Shown here piece after piece: positions 44,830 through 54,651 of a stretch of 64,000 nt of DNA; the stretch's first letter is position 1, and each line of letters opens with the position of its first letter. The notes under the pieces are model-generated. The model saw only the letters and a list, made by a program, of their open reading frames with translations. It ran no database searches and was not told the DNA's origin. The translations under genes were made by a program, and so were the position numbers. Source of the stretch: Frigidibacter albus (GTDB lineage Bacteria; Pseudomonadota; Alphaproteobacteria; Rhodobacterales; Rhodobacteraceae); the NCBI RefSeq assembly GCF_009908165.1, contig NZ_JAAAUC010000004.1, forward strand, positions 62,001 through 126,000, read 5' to 3'.

Positions 44830-45864
44830 CTACACTCGGAAGCTGACCTCGACGGTGGTGCCCCTCGGCACGGCGGGCTGTGCCACGCTGCCCTCCAGCC
44901 GCTCGGCCATGGCGCGGATCAGCTTCTGCCCCAGCCCGGTGCCGATGGTCCGGCCGGCGGGGTCGCTGCCGATGCCGTCATCGCTGACGCGCAGCCGCGC
45001 CAGCCCCGGCTCGGGTTCCGTCAGTTCCACCCGCAACTCGCCCGCGCCGCCCTCGGGCCAGGCGTATTTCGCGGCATTGGTCGCCAGTTCCGACACCACG
45101 ATGCCCAGGCTGACGGCGCGGTCGGCGCTGATCTTCAGCGGGCAGGCCTCGATGGTCAGGCGGATGCATTCGGGAATGGTCTTGCGGAAATCCTGCAGCA
45201 TCGATTGCAGATAGGCATCCAGCGTAACGGTAAGCACGTCGTCGCCCAGATAGAGGCTGCGATGCACGCCCGAGATCGCGGCAATGCGGGTCTGCGCCTC
45301 GGCCAGCGCGCTGCGCACCTCATCCGAGGCGGCCGAGGCTTGCAGGCGCAGCAGCGAGGTGACCATCGACAGGCTGTTGGCGACGCGGTGATGCACCTCG
45401 GCCAGCAGCATTTCCGCCCGTTCGCGCGCGGCGCGGGTCTCGGCATCGGCACGCTCTTTCGCGGCCAGCAGCTCGGCCTTCGCGATGGCCTGGTCGATGG
45501 CGCGGCGCAGCAGGGCGGTGAAATCCTCGCCGGTGGACTTGATGACATAGTCATCCGCCCCCGCCTTCAGCGCGTCGATGGCCACCGTCGCCTCGCTGGA
45601 GCCGGTGACATAGATGGTGGGGATGCGCCCGCCGCCCGCCCGCATCCGGCGCAGGATATCCAGCCCGGTGCCGGTGGGCAGGTAATGGTCCAGCACCAGC
45701 GCATCGAAGCGCCGATCAGCGATCAGCGCCTCGGCACTGTCAGCATCCTCGGCATGGCAGATCTCGATGCCGGCGCGCCCCAGCGCCTTTTCCACAAGGC
45801 GGGCAAGGACGGGGTCGTCATCGACATACAGCACGCGCACCGTGGTGGCGGGGGCGGCGGTCAC
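44830..45864 (-). CDS. Response regulator fused to HWE/HisKA_2-type histidine kinase
   Basis: A 344-residue protein with an N-terminal receiver domain (about 8-125; acidic pocket YVDDDP, phospho-site in ALVLDHYLPTGTG, TIYVTGSSE, and the lysine in YVIKS). A long helical linker (about 130-160) precedes the HisKA_2 phosphoacceptor helix with VHHRVANSLSMVTSLLRLQ (about 163-181). An HWE-type ATPase domain follows (ELATNAAKYAWPE about 245-257, DDGIGSDP, GLGQKLI). Such fusions are output kinases that phosphorylate response regulators elsewhere. It overlaps the upstream receiver gene by 4 bp. Confidence 0.9.
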   Translation of the reverse strand: MTAAPATTVRVLYVDDDPVLARLVEKALGRAGIEICHAEDADSAEALIADRRFDALVLDHYLPTGTGLDILRRMRAGGGRIPTIYVTGSSEATVAIDALKAGADDYVIKSTGEDFTALLRRAIDQAIAKAELLAAKERADAETRAARERAEMLLAEVHHRVANSLSMVTSLLRLQASAASDEVRSALAEAQTRIAAISGVHRSLYLGDDVLTVTLDAYLQSMLQDFRKTIPECIRLTIEACPLKISADRAVSLGIVVSELATNAAKYAWPEGGAGELRVELTEPEPGLARLRVSDDGIGSDPAGRTIGTGLGQKLIRAMAERLEGSVAQPAVPRGTTVEVSFRV

Positions 45865-46298
45865 GGAACCTGAAGGACCGCGAAGAACAGGCCAAGCTGC
45901 CGGATGGCATTGGCGAAGCTCTCATACTCCACCGGCTTGGTGATGTAGACATTGGCGCCCAGATCGTAGCAGCGCTTGATCTCGGCCTCGTCATCGGTGG
46001 TGGTCAGGATCACCACCGGCAGATGTTTGGTATGCGGATTGGTCTTCACCCGTTCCAGAATGTCGATCCCGGTCATGTCGGGCAGGTTCAGGTCCAGAAG
46101 GATCAACAGATAGCGGCCGATGGCCGCCTCGCCGCTGCGGTCCGTGCCCAGGATGAAATCCAGCGCAGAGGTGCCATCGGCAAAGGGGATGATCTCGTTA
46201 TGGACCCCGGCGCGGCGGATATTCTTCTCGATCAGCCGGGCATGACCTTCGTCATCCTCGACCATCACGATGGTGACTTCCTTGCCCAATGCCTTCAT
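45861..46298 (-). CDS. Stand-alone response regulator (Rcp1-like)
   Basis: A 145-residue single receiver domain. Acidic pocket MVEDDEGHARLIEKNIRRAG (about 12-31), phosphorylated aspartate in LILLDLNLPDMTGIDIL, VVILTTTDDE with the conserved Thr, and ITKPVEYESF with the lysine. There is no DNA-binding or enzymatic output. The loop composition resembles regulators paired with phytochromes and CHASE-type kinases, which often relay phosphate. ATGA overlaps with both neighbours show translational coupling. Confidence 0.93.
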   Translation of the reverse strand: MKALGKEVTIVMVEDDEGHARLIEKNIRRAGVHNEIIPFADGTSALDFILGTDRSGEAAIGRYLLILLDLNLPDMTGIDILERVKTNPHTKHLPVVILTTTDDEAEIKRCYDLGANVYITKPVEYESFANAIRQLGLFFAVLQVP

Positions 46299-47791
46299 GT
46301 CCTTACCGTCTCCAGAACTGCGCGCAGATCGACGGGCAGATGCAGGGTGAATGTCGATCCCTGCCCGTGAACCGAGCGCAGGGTGATCTCGCCGCCAAGA
46401 TTTCGCACAACGGTTCGCACATGTGCAAGTCCGATTCCCTCGCCGGGCCGGTCCTGCGTGCCTGATCTGCGGAACAGCTCGAACACCCGTTCATGGTCTG
46501 CCTCGGAAATGCCACGGCCATTGTCCTCGACCTCGACCCGCACCATGCGCGGCCCGTCCGGCACGGCGCGGATCCTCAGCTGCAAGGGTCGATCCGGGCT
46601 GGCATACTTCACCGCATTGTCGACAAGATTGCCAAGCGCCTGTTCCACCGACAGCCGGTCGGTGACCAGCGGCCGCACGCGGATGTCGATCTCGACCTCG
46701 CCCCCGGTCTCGCCCAGCTGATGCGCGACGCTGGCGGCCGCCTGCTCGGCCAGGGCCTTCAGGTCCACCGTCTCGGGCTTCAGCTCGCGCCGGCCATCGC
46801 GCGAGATCTTCAGGATCGCGTTGATCAGCCCGTCCATCTTGCGGGTGGAGGAGCGGATGAAGGCCAGCGCCTCGGGCAGATCCTCGGCGGCGGCAAGGCG
46901 GGCGTCGCGGATATTGTCCTCGGTCACCGTCTCGCCATCGGCCAGCACATAGGCCTGCAGCGGCTTCAGCGCGGTTTCCAGCTCGCTGGTGAAGCCCATG
47001 ATGTTGACCAGCGGCGCGCGCAGATCGTGCGTGACGATATAGGCGAAGCGCTGCACTTCCTGATTGGCGCGCATCAGGTCTTCGGTGCGCTGGCGCACCC
47101 GGCCCTCCAGCCCGCTGTTGAGCCGGCGCAGCTGGTCCTCGGCGGCGCGCAGCGCGCGCAACTGCCGCGCCAGCAGCACGAAGGCCGAGCCCACCACCGC
47201 CAGCATCGCGACCCCGCCAAGGATCGAGGCGGTCTTCAGCCAGAGGTTCATCCGCCCCTGCACCTGCACAAGGGTCGAGGTCCGCACGTCCGACGCCGCA
47301 ATGATCTCGCCCAGCAGATCGCGGATCCGGTCCATCGCCGGCTTGCCCTGCCCCTGCGCCACGATGGCGCGCGCGGCGGCGACATCGCCGGCGCCCGCAG
47401 CCTCCAGCGTGCTCTCGATCAGCCCCAGGCGCAGCTCGATCAGCGCATCCAGCTCGGCCAGCACGTCCGCGCCGCGGCCGGCATCGTCCTGCAGCCACTG
47501 CTCCAGCGCAGAGCGCAGTTCAAGGATACGGGTCCGCGCGCCCTGATAGGGCTCGAGGAACGCCGGATCGAGGGTGATGAGATAGCCGCGCTGGCCGGTC
47601 TCGGCGTCTTGCAGCGCCGCCAGCAGGTCCGAGGCAGAGCGCCGCAGCTGGCGTTCGGCGATTGTCCGCTCGAAGGCGGCGTCGCTGCGGAAGCTGATGA
47701 AGGTGGACGAGCCGGCGAGGATCGCCAGCAGCGTCGCCCCCAGCAGCAGCAAGATGGCGGTCTGCTTGATATTGCGGTTGATGGTCTGCAT
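46295..47791 (-). CDS. CHASE3-domain sensor histidine kinase
   Basis: A 498-residue membrane kinase. First transmembrane segment at about 10-32; periplasmic CHASE3 domain at about 40-180 with DAETGQRGYLITLDPAFLEPY; second transmembrane segment at about 190-212. A coiled coil follows, then the dimerisation/phosphoacceptor helix FAYIVTHDLRAPLVNIMGF (about 250-268, phospho-His in THDLR), then HATPase_c with LGNLVDNAVKYASPDRP and EGIGLAHVRTVV. The ATG at 47791 follows GGAGGCC; the frame stays open upstream through repeat copy C but is not coding there. Confidence 0.92.
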   Translation of the reverse strand: MQTINRNIKQTAILLLLGATLLAILAGSSTFISFRSDAAFERTIAERQLRRSASDLLAALQDAETGQRGYLITLDPAFLEPYQGARTRILELRSALEQWLQDDAGRGADVLAELDALIELRLGLIESTLEAAGAGDVAAARAIVAQGQGKPAMDRIRDLLGEIIAASDVRTSTLVQVQGRMNLWLKTASILGGVAMLAVVGSAFVLLARQLRALRAAEDQLRRLNSGLEGRVRQRTEDLMRANQEVQRFAYIVTHDLRAPLVNIMGFTSELETALKPLQAYVLADGETVTEDNIRDARLAAAEDLPEALAFIRSSTRKMDGLINAILKISRDGRRELKPETVDLKALAEQAAASVAHQLGETGGEVEIDIRVRPLVTDRLSVEQALGNLVDNAVKYASPDRPLQLRIRAVPDGPRMVRVEVEDNGRGISEADHERVFELFRRSGTQDRPGEGIGLAHVRTVVRNLGGEITLRSVHGQGSTFTLHLPVDLRAVLETVRT

Positions 47792-47973
47792 GGGCCTCCG
47801 GGGGGACAGACAAGATGGGTGCCGGCGGGGGGGGCCCTCGCGGCGGGCGAGATCCTGCCGGGGAATGGCGCGGGGGACAAGGCCCCGAGATCGATGTGTA
47901 AAGGTGATGTCCTTCGGGATGCGAGGCCTGCTGCGAGCGGAGACCTCCGACCATTCCGCGCGACGCTTGCCCC

Positions 47974-48144
47974 GCAGAATTTCGGCCGCCCGTGAAATCT
48001 GCTGTGCCCGCCCTGCGGGGGGGCGGGCACAGCAGAATTTGGAACCCTTCGGGCCAGGCTTCACCCCCCTTGCCCTGCGGCCCCGCGCCTTCGGGCAACC
48101 GACGCGGTCGACTTGCCACTGGCAAGCCGCCTTATCGCGCCGGA
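47974..48144 (-). repeat. Dispersed intergenic repeat, family 1, copy C (reversed)
   Basis: Read on the minus strand this copy runs CCGGCGCGATAAGGCGG, CTTGCCAGTGGCAAG, GGCGCGGGGCCGCAGGGC, AAGGGGGGTGAAGCC, CCAAATTCTGCTGTGCC, a GTGCCCGCCC/GGGCGGGCAC hairpin (48004-48032) and AAATTCTGCG. It sits in the 482-bp divergent gap between the CHASE3 kinase and sodC starts, so it lies upstream of both. No other gene is seen in that gap. Confidence 0.85.
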
Positions 48145-48273
48145 AGAGGCCCAAACTGCTCGACCGCCAACGCGCCTGTGATCCCCCCACCCCCCGCATC
48201 CCGGAACATCACGCCGCGCTGCCCGTTTATCCCCCAGAGGCCCCCGCGCCCCCACCCAAAAGGGAGAGACCCC

Positions 48274-48834
48274 ATGTTCCGCACCGCCATCCCCGCCGCC
48301 CTTCTGGCCGCATCCTTCGCCTTCCCCGCCGCCGCGCAGCAGGCCCCGGCGCAGGAGACCCCGACCGCGCCCGCGCCCGAGGTTCCCGCCGCCGCCGCCA
48401 GCTTCGTCGACGCCGAGGGTGCCGAGATCGGTACCGCCACCCTGACCGGCACCCCGCATGGCGTGCTGATCGGGATGGAGGTCACCGGCCTGCCCGCCAG
48501 CAAATGGGTCGCCTTCCACATCCATGAGGGCGAGACCTGCGAGCATGACCACCGCTTCGAATCCGCGGGTGGCCATTTCAACCCGTCCGAGGCGGATCAC
48601 GGCTACATGTCCGAAACCGGCCCGCATTCGGGCGACATGCCCAACCAGTATGTCGCGTCGGACGGGATCCTGATGGCCGAGGTCTTCAACAGCTATGTGG
48701 ATCTTGACGGCGGCCCGACCAGCGTGATCGGCCGGACCCTGATGATCCATGCCGAGCCGGATGACTACACCAGCCAGCCTGCGGGCGCGGCGGGTGAGCG
48801 CCTCGCCTGCGCGGTGATCGAAGCCGCCTCGTAA
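48274..48834 (+). CDS. sodC: Periplasmic Cu-Zn superoxide dismutase
   Basis: A 186-residue precursor with signal peptide (cleavage near AAAQQ, about residue 22) and an alanine/proline linker (25-45). Metal ligands: AFHIHEGETCEHDHRFESAGGHFNP (about 80-104) contains several copper and zinc histidines and one disulfide cysteine; DMPNQYV follows, then RTLMIHAEPDDY with the last copper histidine, and ERLACAVIEA with the second cysteine. Some active-site loops differ from the E. coli enzyme. An AGGGAGAG ribosome site precedes the ATG. Confidence 0.9.
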   Translation: MFRTAIPAALLAASFAFPAAAQQAPAQETPTAPAPEVPAAAASFVDAEGAEIGTATLTGTPHGVLIGMEVTGLPASKWVAFHIHEGETCEHDHRFESAGGHFNPSEADHGYMSETGPHSGDMPNQYVASDGILMAEVFNSYVDLDGGPTSVIGRTLMIHAEPDDYTSQPAGAAGERLACAVIEAAS

Positions 48835-48885
48835 CCGACGACGCCTCCAGCGTGGGCCCGCGGGCATGGCGTGAGAGAGCACGAT

Positions 48886-48923
48886 GTGCCCGCCCCCAGC
48901 TGGGTTTCGCGGGGGGCGGGCAC
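48886..48923 (+). terminator. GTGCCCGCC hairpin after sodC (family 1-like half element)
   Basis: GTGCCCGCCCCC (48886-48897) pairs with GGGGGGCGGGCAC (48911-48923) around a 13-base loop, 52 bp past the sodC stop. The stem is the same as that of family 1 repeats, but the AAATTCTG arms and the left part are absent. It lacks a T-run, so it is a hairpin between convergent genes rather than a classic terminator. Confidence 0.6.
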
Positions 48924-48986
48924 AACAGCTCTGTTGCAGCCCGGGGCGCGAGCGGCGCTCCAACCGGCGTCAGCCGAAGGTATCCC

Positions 48987-50291
48987 TTACCCCGCCACGG
49001 TCACCGGCCGTGCAGCCACCCCCTGCGCCCGGGCCGCCCGCGCATAGCGCGCCAGCCCCAGATCGCTGGCGTCGATCTCTGCCGCGCGGCCCGACACGGT
49101 ATCGGCCAGCACCCGCGCCGACCCGGCCGCCATCGTCCAGCCCAAGGTGCCATGCCCGGTGTTGAGATAGAGGTTCGCCATCTCCGTGCGCCCCACCACC
49201 GGCGTGCCATCCGGCGTCATCGGCCTGAGGCCGCACCAGAAGGTCGCCTGTCCGGCATCCCCGGCCCCGGCGAACAGCTCGCCCACCGATTTCTCCAGCG
49301 TCGCCCGCCGGGCCACAGGCAGCGACAGGTCGAACCCGGCAATCTCTGCCAGGCCGCCGACGCGGATGCGGTCGCCAAGCCGGGTGATCGCGACCTTGTA
49401 GGTCTCGTCCATCACGGTGGACTCGGGCGCCCGGTCCGCCGCCACGATCGGCAGCGTGATCGAATAGCCCTTCACCGGATAGACCGGCAGCTTGATCCCC
49501 AAGGGCGCGAGCAGCCGCGGCGCGTAGGGCCCCAGCGCCACCACGAAGGCATCGGCGGTGACAGTCCCGGCGATGGTCTCCACCGAGACGATGCGGCCCC
49601 CGGCCGCGGTCAGCCGCGTGATCTCAACGCCATAGCGGAACGTCACCCCCTGCGCCTCGGCCAGCGCGGCCAGCGCGCCGGTGAACTTGAAGCAATCGCC
49701 GGTCTCGTCACCCGGCAGGCGCAGCCCGCCCGCGATCCGGTCCGCGGCCCCGGCCAGCCCCGGCTCGGCAGCCAGGCAGCCGGCGCGGTCCAGCACCTCG
49801 AACGGCACGCCATCGGCCTGCAGCACCGCGATGTCCTTGGCCGCGGCATCGACCTGCTTCTGGCTGCGGAACAGCTGCAAGGTGCCCTGCATCCGCTGGT
49901 CATAGTCGATGCCGGTTTCCGCCCGCAGCGCGATCAGGCAATCGCGGCTGTATTCGGCCAGCCGCACCATCCGGCCCTTGTTGACCTTGTAGGCGGCGCT
50001 GGTGCAATTGCCCAGCATCTGCGCCAGCCAGCCCAGCTTGGCGAGGTCCGGGCGCGGCTGCACGATCAGCGGCGCATGCTTCATGAACATCCATTTCAGC
50101 GCCTTGGCCGGGATGCCGGGCGCCGCCCAGGGCGCCGAGTAGCCGGGGCTGACCTCACCGGCATTGGCAAAGCTGGTCTCCAGCGCCGGGGCTGGCTGGC
50201 GGTCGATGACCACCACCTCATGCCCGGCCTTCGCCAGTTCCCAGGCCGATGTGACCCCGATGACCCCTGCGCCCAGAACGACAACTTTCAT
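48987..50291 (-). CDS. dadA: D-amino acid dehydrogenase small subunit-like flavoprotein
   Basis: A 434-residue FAD enzyme oxidising D-amino acids (typically D-alanine) and giving electrons to the quinone pool. The start [29 protein letters not shown] (about 2-30) is the FAD-binding Rossmann fold. [29 protein letters not shown] (about 40-68) is the DadA hallmark, and [16 protein letters not shown] (about 353-368) is a C-terminal block. The ATG at 50291 gives the standard start. No alr/dadX racemase gene is adjacent. Confidence 0.93.
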   Translation of the reverse strand: MKVVVLGAGVIGVTSAWELAKAGHEVVVIDRQPAPALETSFANAGEVSPGYSAPWAAPGIPAKALKWMFMKHAPLIVQPRPDLAKLGWLAQMLGNCTSAAYKVNKGRMVRLAEYSRDCLIALRAETGIDYDQRMQGTLQLFRSQKQVDAAAKDIAVLQADGVPFEVLDRAGCLAAEPGLAGAADRIAGGLRLPGDETGDCFKFTGALAALAEAQGVTFRYGVEITRLTAAGGRIVSVETIAGTVTADAFVVALGPYAPRLLAPLGIKLPVYPVKGYSITLPIVAADRAPESTVMDETYKVAITRLGDRIRVGGLAEIAGFDLSLPVARRATLEKSVGELFAGAGDAGQATFWCGLRPMTPDGTPVVGRTEMANLYLNTGHGTLGWTMAAGSARVLADTVSGRAAEIDASDLGLARYARAARAQGVAARPVTVAG

Positions 50292-50458
50292 GCCCGCGGC
50301 TCCCTGCTGCATGTGCGAAACGATGCGGCAAGTTATAGGGTATCTGCGGGATGGAATTTGGCGAAGATCGGCGCGTGACAGGCCATTTGGTGAAGAGCCT
50401 TCGAAGAAACGCGGAAACGACGCAGACTTCTTCGGAACCAGATGGAGTAGGCCGCAGT

Positions 50459-53074
50459 TTACACCGCCGTGATCCGCACCTCGGCCCTTGTGCCACCCAG
50501 GCTGGCAAAGGCCCGCTGCCGGCAGGTCAGCACCAGGATCTGCTGGTCGCGTGCCACCCGGTGCAGGGCGGTGAACATCGCCTCGATCCGGTCGTCATCG
50601 GAATGCACCAGCGCGTCATCAAGGATGATCGGCACAGTCTGGCCAGAGCGCGCAAACAGCCGCGCAAAGGCCAGCCGGGTCAGGATGGCGATCTGCTCGG
50701 CGGTGCCGCCAGACAGGATCTCCAGCGGCTCGGGCTGACCATCCCGCGTCAGGCTGACCGGCAGCAGGCTGCGGTCATCCAGCGCGAGATCGGCGCCCTC
50801 GTGCAGGATGGCCAGCAGCGGCGCCAGTTCCTGCCGCACCGGCCCGAAATAGGCCTCGCGCGCCGCGATCCGCGCCGCCGCCAGCGCCTCGCGCAGCCGG
50901 GTCAGCGCCCGCACCTCGGCCTCGCGGCGGGCGGCGCGGGCCCGGGCTTCGGTCAGGCGGCCGCGCACCTCCTCCAGCTCCTCCTCGATGCCGAGGTCGG
51001 CCTGCGAGCGGATGAAGCCATCGAGCTCGGCCACCCGCCGCGCCAGATCGCCGCTCTCCTTCGCGGCGCGGGCAGCGGCGCTTTCGGCGCGTTCCAGCCC
51101 GGCCTGCGCCGTCTGCAGATCCGGCGCGGCAGCGACCAGCGCCGCATGGGCCTGCACCGCCTCGTCCAGCCCCGCTTGCGCCGCGGCCACTGCCGCCTGC
51201 GCCGCCGCCAGCCGGTCTGGATGGTCCCCGGCCGCCTCGGCCTGCGCGGCCGCCACAGCCGCCGCCGCAGCCTGCTCCGCCGCCTCGGCCCGCGCCAGCG
51301 CATCGCTTGCCACCCCGGCCGCGCTGCGAACAGCCCCTGCCGCCGCCGTCGCCACACTCTCCGCCGCCTCGGCCTGCCGCTGCGCCGCCTCCAGTGCCGG
51401 CAGGTCGACCTCCACAGCTTCCACCGCGCCGCCCGCCACTTCGGCCGCCTTCGCCGCCTCGGCCCGCAACGCCTCGAGCCCCGCCGGGGCGAGGCTCGCC
51501 AGCAACTCGCCCGCCTGCCGCGCCGCCTCGCGGGCTGCATCCGCCTCGGCCAGCCGCGCCCGTGCAGCGCCGACAGTTTCCGCTCCACACGCCGCCAGCG
51601 CCCGCGCCAAGGCCACGTCCGCCGCCGCCAGCCGCGCCGGCAGGTCATCCTCGGCCCGCGCGCCCGGATCGACGGTCAGCCGCCCCAGCCCCGGCAGGTC
51701 CAGAACCGCCGCAGCGGTCAACCGCAGCGGCGCCTCCACCGGCGCGCCCGCCAACATCGCCCGCCCCGGCCCGTCATAGGCAAAGCGCAGCACCAGCGCC
51801 CGCGCCTCGGCCTGTGCAGCAAGGCGGGCGTGGTCCGTTGCGGCGCTTTCCGCAGCCGCCACCTGCTTCGCCGTCACCGTCAGCGCCGCCGCCCGCGCCG
51901 CGGCCGCCTCCTGCCGCGCCCGGAAGCCCTCGGCGCGCGTCAACCGCTCGGTCAGATCCGCCAGCCGCCGCGCGGCTGCCGCCGCCAACTCCGCCCGCTG
52001 CGCCGCCTGCAGCCGGGTGCGCGCCGCCACCGCCGCGCCGGACGCGGAGGCCAAGGAAGCCGCCGCCCGCGCCTCATCGCCCCGCGCCGCGGTCGCGGCC
52101 TCCCTGCGCCGCGCCAGATCCCCCGCCGCCCGCTCTTGCGTTGCCATCGCGGCGGCCAGCCGCTCGCCCTGCGCCACCAGCGCCTGCAGATCGCGGTTCG
52201 CGCCCGTCGCCCCCAGCTCCGCCACCCGCAGCGCCTGCGCCGCGCGGGCCACCCGCCCTGCATGATCCTCGGCCGCCTTGAATGCCGCCCGCGCGCCGCG
52301 CAACGCCGCCTCGCGCGCCGCCTGCGCCTCCGCCGCGTCGATCGCCTGCCGCTGCCGTTCCGCCTCGCGCCGGTCCTTCAGCGCGCCCGACAGCGCCGCC
52401 GCCAGCCGCGCCAAATCCGCCTCGCGGACCGCCAGCGCCTCGGCCTCGGTCAGCGCCTTTTCCCACGCGCCGCCCGTCTTCGGCCGGCCCGAACCCGTTG
52501 CCAGAAGCGCCAACTCCTCCCCCGCCCGCGCCAGCACCGCATCCATCCGCCGCCCGCCGGTCATCGCGTCGATCTCGCCCGCGACCGAGGACATCAGATC
52601 GCGCCGCGTCGCCAGCAGCCGCTCGCGCTCTGCCGCATTGCCCTCGGGCTCCAGCCCCGCCACACCCTGCCGCACCCAGAGCAGACCTGTCGGACCCGAG
52701 GGGCCGCCCGCCATCAGCCGCTCGATCCAGGCCTCGGCCTCGTCATCCTGCGCCACCACGCGCCCCGCGGCATCGGTCACGCGGGCGGTCGGGCGGCTCA
52801 GCCAGCGCTTGGTGATCAAGAAGCGCCCCGCGGGGAGTTCCACCTCCACCGCAACCTCCGGCGCGCCGCCCGAATGGGGTTGCAGCGACTTCACCGCCTG
52901 CTTGCTGCTGCGGTGCTTTTCGAAGAACAGCGCGTGGAGAGCGTCGAAGAAGGTGGATTTTCCGAATTCGTTGCACTCGGCCAGCACGGTGATGCCATCG
53001 CCGATGGCCTCCAGCGCCGCGCTGCGCCCGGCAAAGCGGCGCACATTGGTCAGGGTGATGGCGCGGAGTTTCAT
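50459..53074 (-). CDS. YhaN/SbcC-like SMC-family ATPase
   Basis: An 871-residue ABC/SMC-type ATPase. The N-terminal head has [17 protein letters not shown] and a Walker A region [11 protein letters not shown] (about 31-41), where most relatives have a G-x-NEAGKS loop. A very long alanine-, arginine- and glutamate-rich coiled coil spans about 200-780. The C-terminal head has signature [21 protein letters not shown], Walker [17 protein letters not shown] and a D-loop. There is no clear zinc-hook CxxC in the coil. It pairs with the metallophosphoesterase gene 13 bp upstream and probably handles DNA ends like SbcCD. Confidence 0.88.
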   Translation of the reverse strand: MKLRAITLTNVRRFAGRSAALEAIGDGITVLAECNEFGKSTFFDALHALFFEKHRSSKQAVKSLQPHSGGAPEVAVEVELPAGRFLITKRWLSRPTARVTDAAGRVVAQDDEAEAWIERLMAGGPSGPTGLLWVRQGVAGLEPEGNAAERERLLATRRDLMSSVAGEIDAMTGGRRMDAVLARAGEELALLATGSGRPKTGGAWEKALTEAEALAVREADLARLAAALSGALKDRREAERQRQAIDAAEAQAAREAALRGARAAFKAAEDHAGRVARAAQALRVAELGATGANRDLQALVAQGERLAAAMATQERAAGDLARRREAATAARGDEARAAASLASASGAAVAARTRLQAAQRAELAAAAARRLADLTERLTRAEGFRARQEAAAARAAALTVTAKQVAAAESAATDHARLAAQAEARALVLRFAYDGPGRAMLAGAPVEAPLRLTAAAVLDLPGLGRLTVDPGARAEDDLPARLAAADVALARALAACGAETVGAARARLAEADAAREAARQAGELLASLAPAGLEALRAEAAKAAEVAGGAVEAVEVDLPALEAAQRQAEAAESVATAAAGAVRSAAGVASDALARAEAAEQAAAAAVAAAQAEAAGDHPDRLAAAQAAVAAAQAGLDEAVQAHAALVAAAPDLQTAQAGLERAESAAARAAKESGDLARRVAELDGFIRSQADLGIEEELEEVRGRLTEARARAARREAEVRALTRLREALAAARIAAREAYFGPVRQELAPLLAILHEGADLALDDRSLLPVSLTRDGQPEPLEILSGGTAEQIAILTRLAFARLFARSGQTVPIILDDALVHSDDDRIEAMFTALHRVARDQQILVLTCRQRAFASLGGTRAEVRITAV

Positions 53075-53087
53075 GCCCCAGCCCCCT

Positions 53088-54209
53088 TCATGCCAGCGCC
53101 TCTTGCGACAACGCAAACAGCCGCGACAGCGCCGCCGCCGCGACCTCACGCTCTGCCGCCGCCAGCGCCGGGTTCTCCGCCTCGGCCAGCAGTGCCTCGG
53201 CCGCTGCGCGCAGGGCGCCGCCGCGGTCGATCAGGTCGAGGTCATCGGGCCGCGCCTCGGTCGCCAGCCCCGCGAAATCGGCATCGAACCAGCCAAAATC
53301 CGGCGCCGCCGCGGCGCAGGCCGCACTCAGCGCCGCGCGTTCGGGCAAGGCCAGCCGCCCCCGCGCCACCAGCTTCACCAGCGTGTCGCGCCGCGCCGCC
53401 ACCGGCGGCAGCGCCGCCGCCAGCGCGCCCTCGCCCTCGCCCGGCAGCAAGGCAAGCTCCACCATCTGCCAATCCAGCGCCCCGGTCGCCACCGGCGCCA
53501 CCTGCGGCAGAGCGCCGGGTGCGGCCAGCGTCACCAGCAGCGCGCCCGCCGGTCCCGGATGCTTGAACGCCTCTGCCTCGGGCGTGCCCGAATACCAGGT
53601 GCGCGGGCCGATCTCGCGTCGCCCGTGCCAGTCGCCAAGCGCGAGATAATCCAGCCCCGACAGCGCGGCGCGGTCCGGCGGGATGATGCCAAGCGTGCCC
53701 TCCTCGCCGGTGAAATCGGTGATCGCACCATGGGCAAGGCCGATGCGGTGCTGGCCCTCCGGCGTGGATGCGCCAAACCACTCGGTCAGGTCGCGCCCCG
53801 GCCGGCGCTGCGTGCAGGGCGCGGGCAGCAGCACGCTGCCGGGCGCGAGCGCGATGGGCGCAGGCTCCAGCGCCAGCAGAAGGTTAGGTGCGGCACCAGC
53901 CCCGATCCGCCGCCACAGCTCGGCCCCGGCAAGGCTGTCATGGTTGCCGGGCATCAGCACCCAGGTCAGGTCGCCCGCCCCCGCCATCGCCTGCAGCGCC
54001 TGCCGCAGCGTGTCGGGCGCCGGGGTTTCGGCGTCGAACGTGTCGCCCGCCAGCAAGATCACCCCGGCCCCGCCCTGCCGCGCGGCCACTGCCAGCCGGC
54101 CGATCGCCCCATGCCGCGCCTCGCGCAAGCGGCCGCGGATGCCCTCGGGATAGCCGCCAAACGGCTTGCCCAGATGCAGGTCCGAGGCGTGCAGGAAGCG
54201 AAAGACCAT
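53088..54209 (-). CDS. SbcD/YhaO-like metallophosphoesterase (DNA repair exonuclease)
   Basis: A 373-residue nuclease-type protein with the five metallophosphatase motifs: FLHASDLHLGKPFGG (Asp-His, about 4-18), ILLAGDTFDAE (about 51-61), VLMPGNHDSLAGA (about 83-95), GLAHGAI (about 157-163) and YLALGDWHGRREIGP (about 189-203). A capping domain follows. Together with the ATPase downstream it should form an Mre11-Rad50-like complex of the YhaO-YhaN type, acting on double-strand DNA ends. First gene of the pair. Confidence 0.9.
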   Translation of the reverse strand: MVFRFLHASDLHLGKPFGGYPEGIRGRLREARHGAIGRLAVAARQGGAGVILLAGDTFDAETPAPDTLRQALQAMAGAGDLTWVLMPGNHDSLAGAELWRRIGAGAAPNLLLALEPAPIALAPGSVLLPAPCTQRRPGRDLTEWFGASTPEGQHRIGLAHGAITDFTGEEGTLGIIPPDRAALSGLDYLALGDWHGRREIGPRTWYSGTPEAEAFKHPGPAGALLVTLAAPGALPQVAPVATGALDWQMVELALLPGEGEGALAAALPPVAARRDTLVKLVARGRLALPERAALSAACAAAAPDFGWFDADFAGLATEARPDDLDLIDRGGALRAAAEALLAEAENPALAAAEREVAAAALSRLFALSQEALA

Positions 54210-54365
54210 TGGCGAAGCGTCCCCTCGGCAGCAGCCCGCCAGAATCGGGCGGGCTGGGGCGCATCCTGACCGATAGAGAGGGGGGATGTAAGGCGGGGGC
54301 GAGTGGTCGTGTGGGCCACTTGAAAGGCAAGGTGAGCGACGGCCACGTCCAGAGAGATCATCAGG

Positions 54366-54565
54366 GAAGGCGCCCCGGCGCGATCAGGCCGCTTGCCAGT
54401 GGCAAGTCACCCGCGCCGGTTGCCCGAAGGCGCGGGGCCGCAGGGCAAGGGGGGCCGCCAACCCGGACGGTGCCAAATTCTGATGGGACCGCCCCGGTGG
54501 ACACCTATGTTCCCGCGAAGGGAGGCGGGCACATCAGAATTTTACGGACGGTGCCGAACTCTGAT
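54366..54565 (+). repeat. Dispersed intergenic repeat, family 1, copy D
   Basis: This fills the middle of the 442-bp gap between the YhaO-like start and the glgX stop. Landmarks: AAGGCGCCCCGGCGCGATCAGG, CTTGCCAGTGGCAAG, GAAGGCGCGGGGCCGCAGGG, CAAGGGGGG, GTGCCAAATTCTGATG, GGCGGGCACATCAGAATTTT and GTGCCGAACTCTGAT. It is the closest match to copy A in arm order. I see no gene in the rest of the gap. Confidence 0.85.
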
Positions 54566-54651
54566 AGGCAACCATGGCGCATCCCGTCATCAGGTTCGGG
54601 GTGACGTCGACCGAGCCTCTGCCGGAGCCACAGGCAGCTGCGGAGCCCCCC

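Noticed and set aside
43459-45873. A 2.4-kb open frame on the plus strand
   Set aside because: Antisense to cydA and the receiver-kinase gene, with no domain or ribosome site.
47792-48199. N-terminal extension of the CHASE3 kinase through repeat copy C
   Set aside because: The added residues are translated repeat; a membrane segment and ribosome site mark the start at 47791.
50351-53566. A 3.2-kb open frame on the plus strand
   Set aside because: Antisense to the YhaN-like ATPase; the product is Arg/Pro/Ala low complexity.
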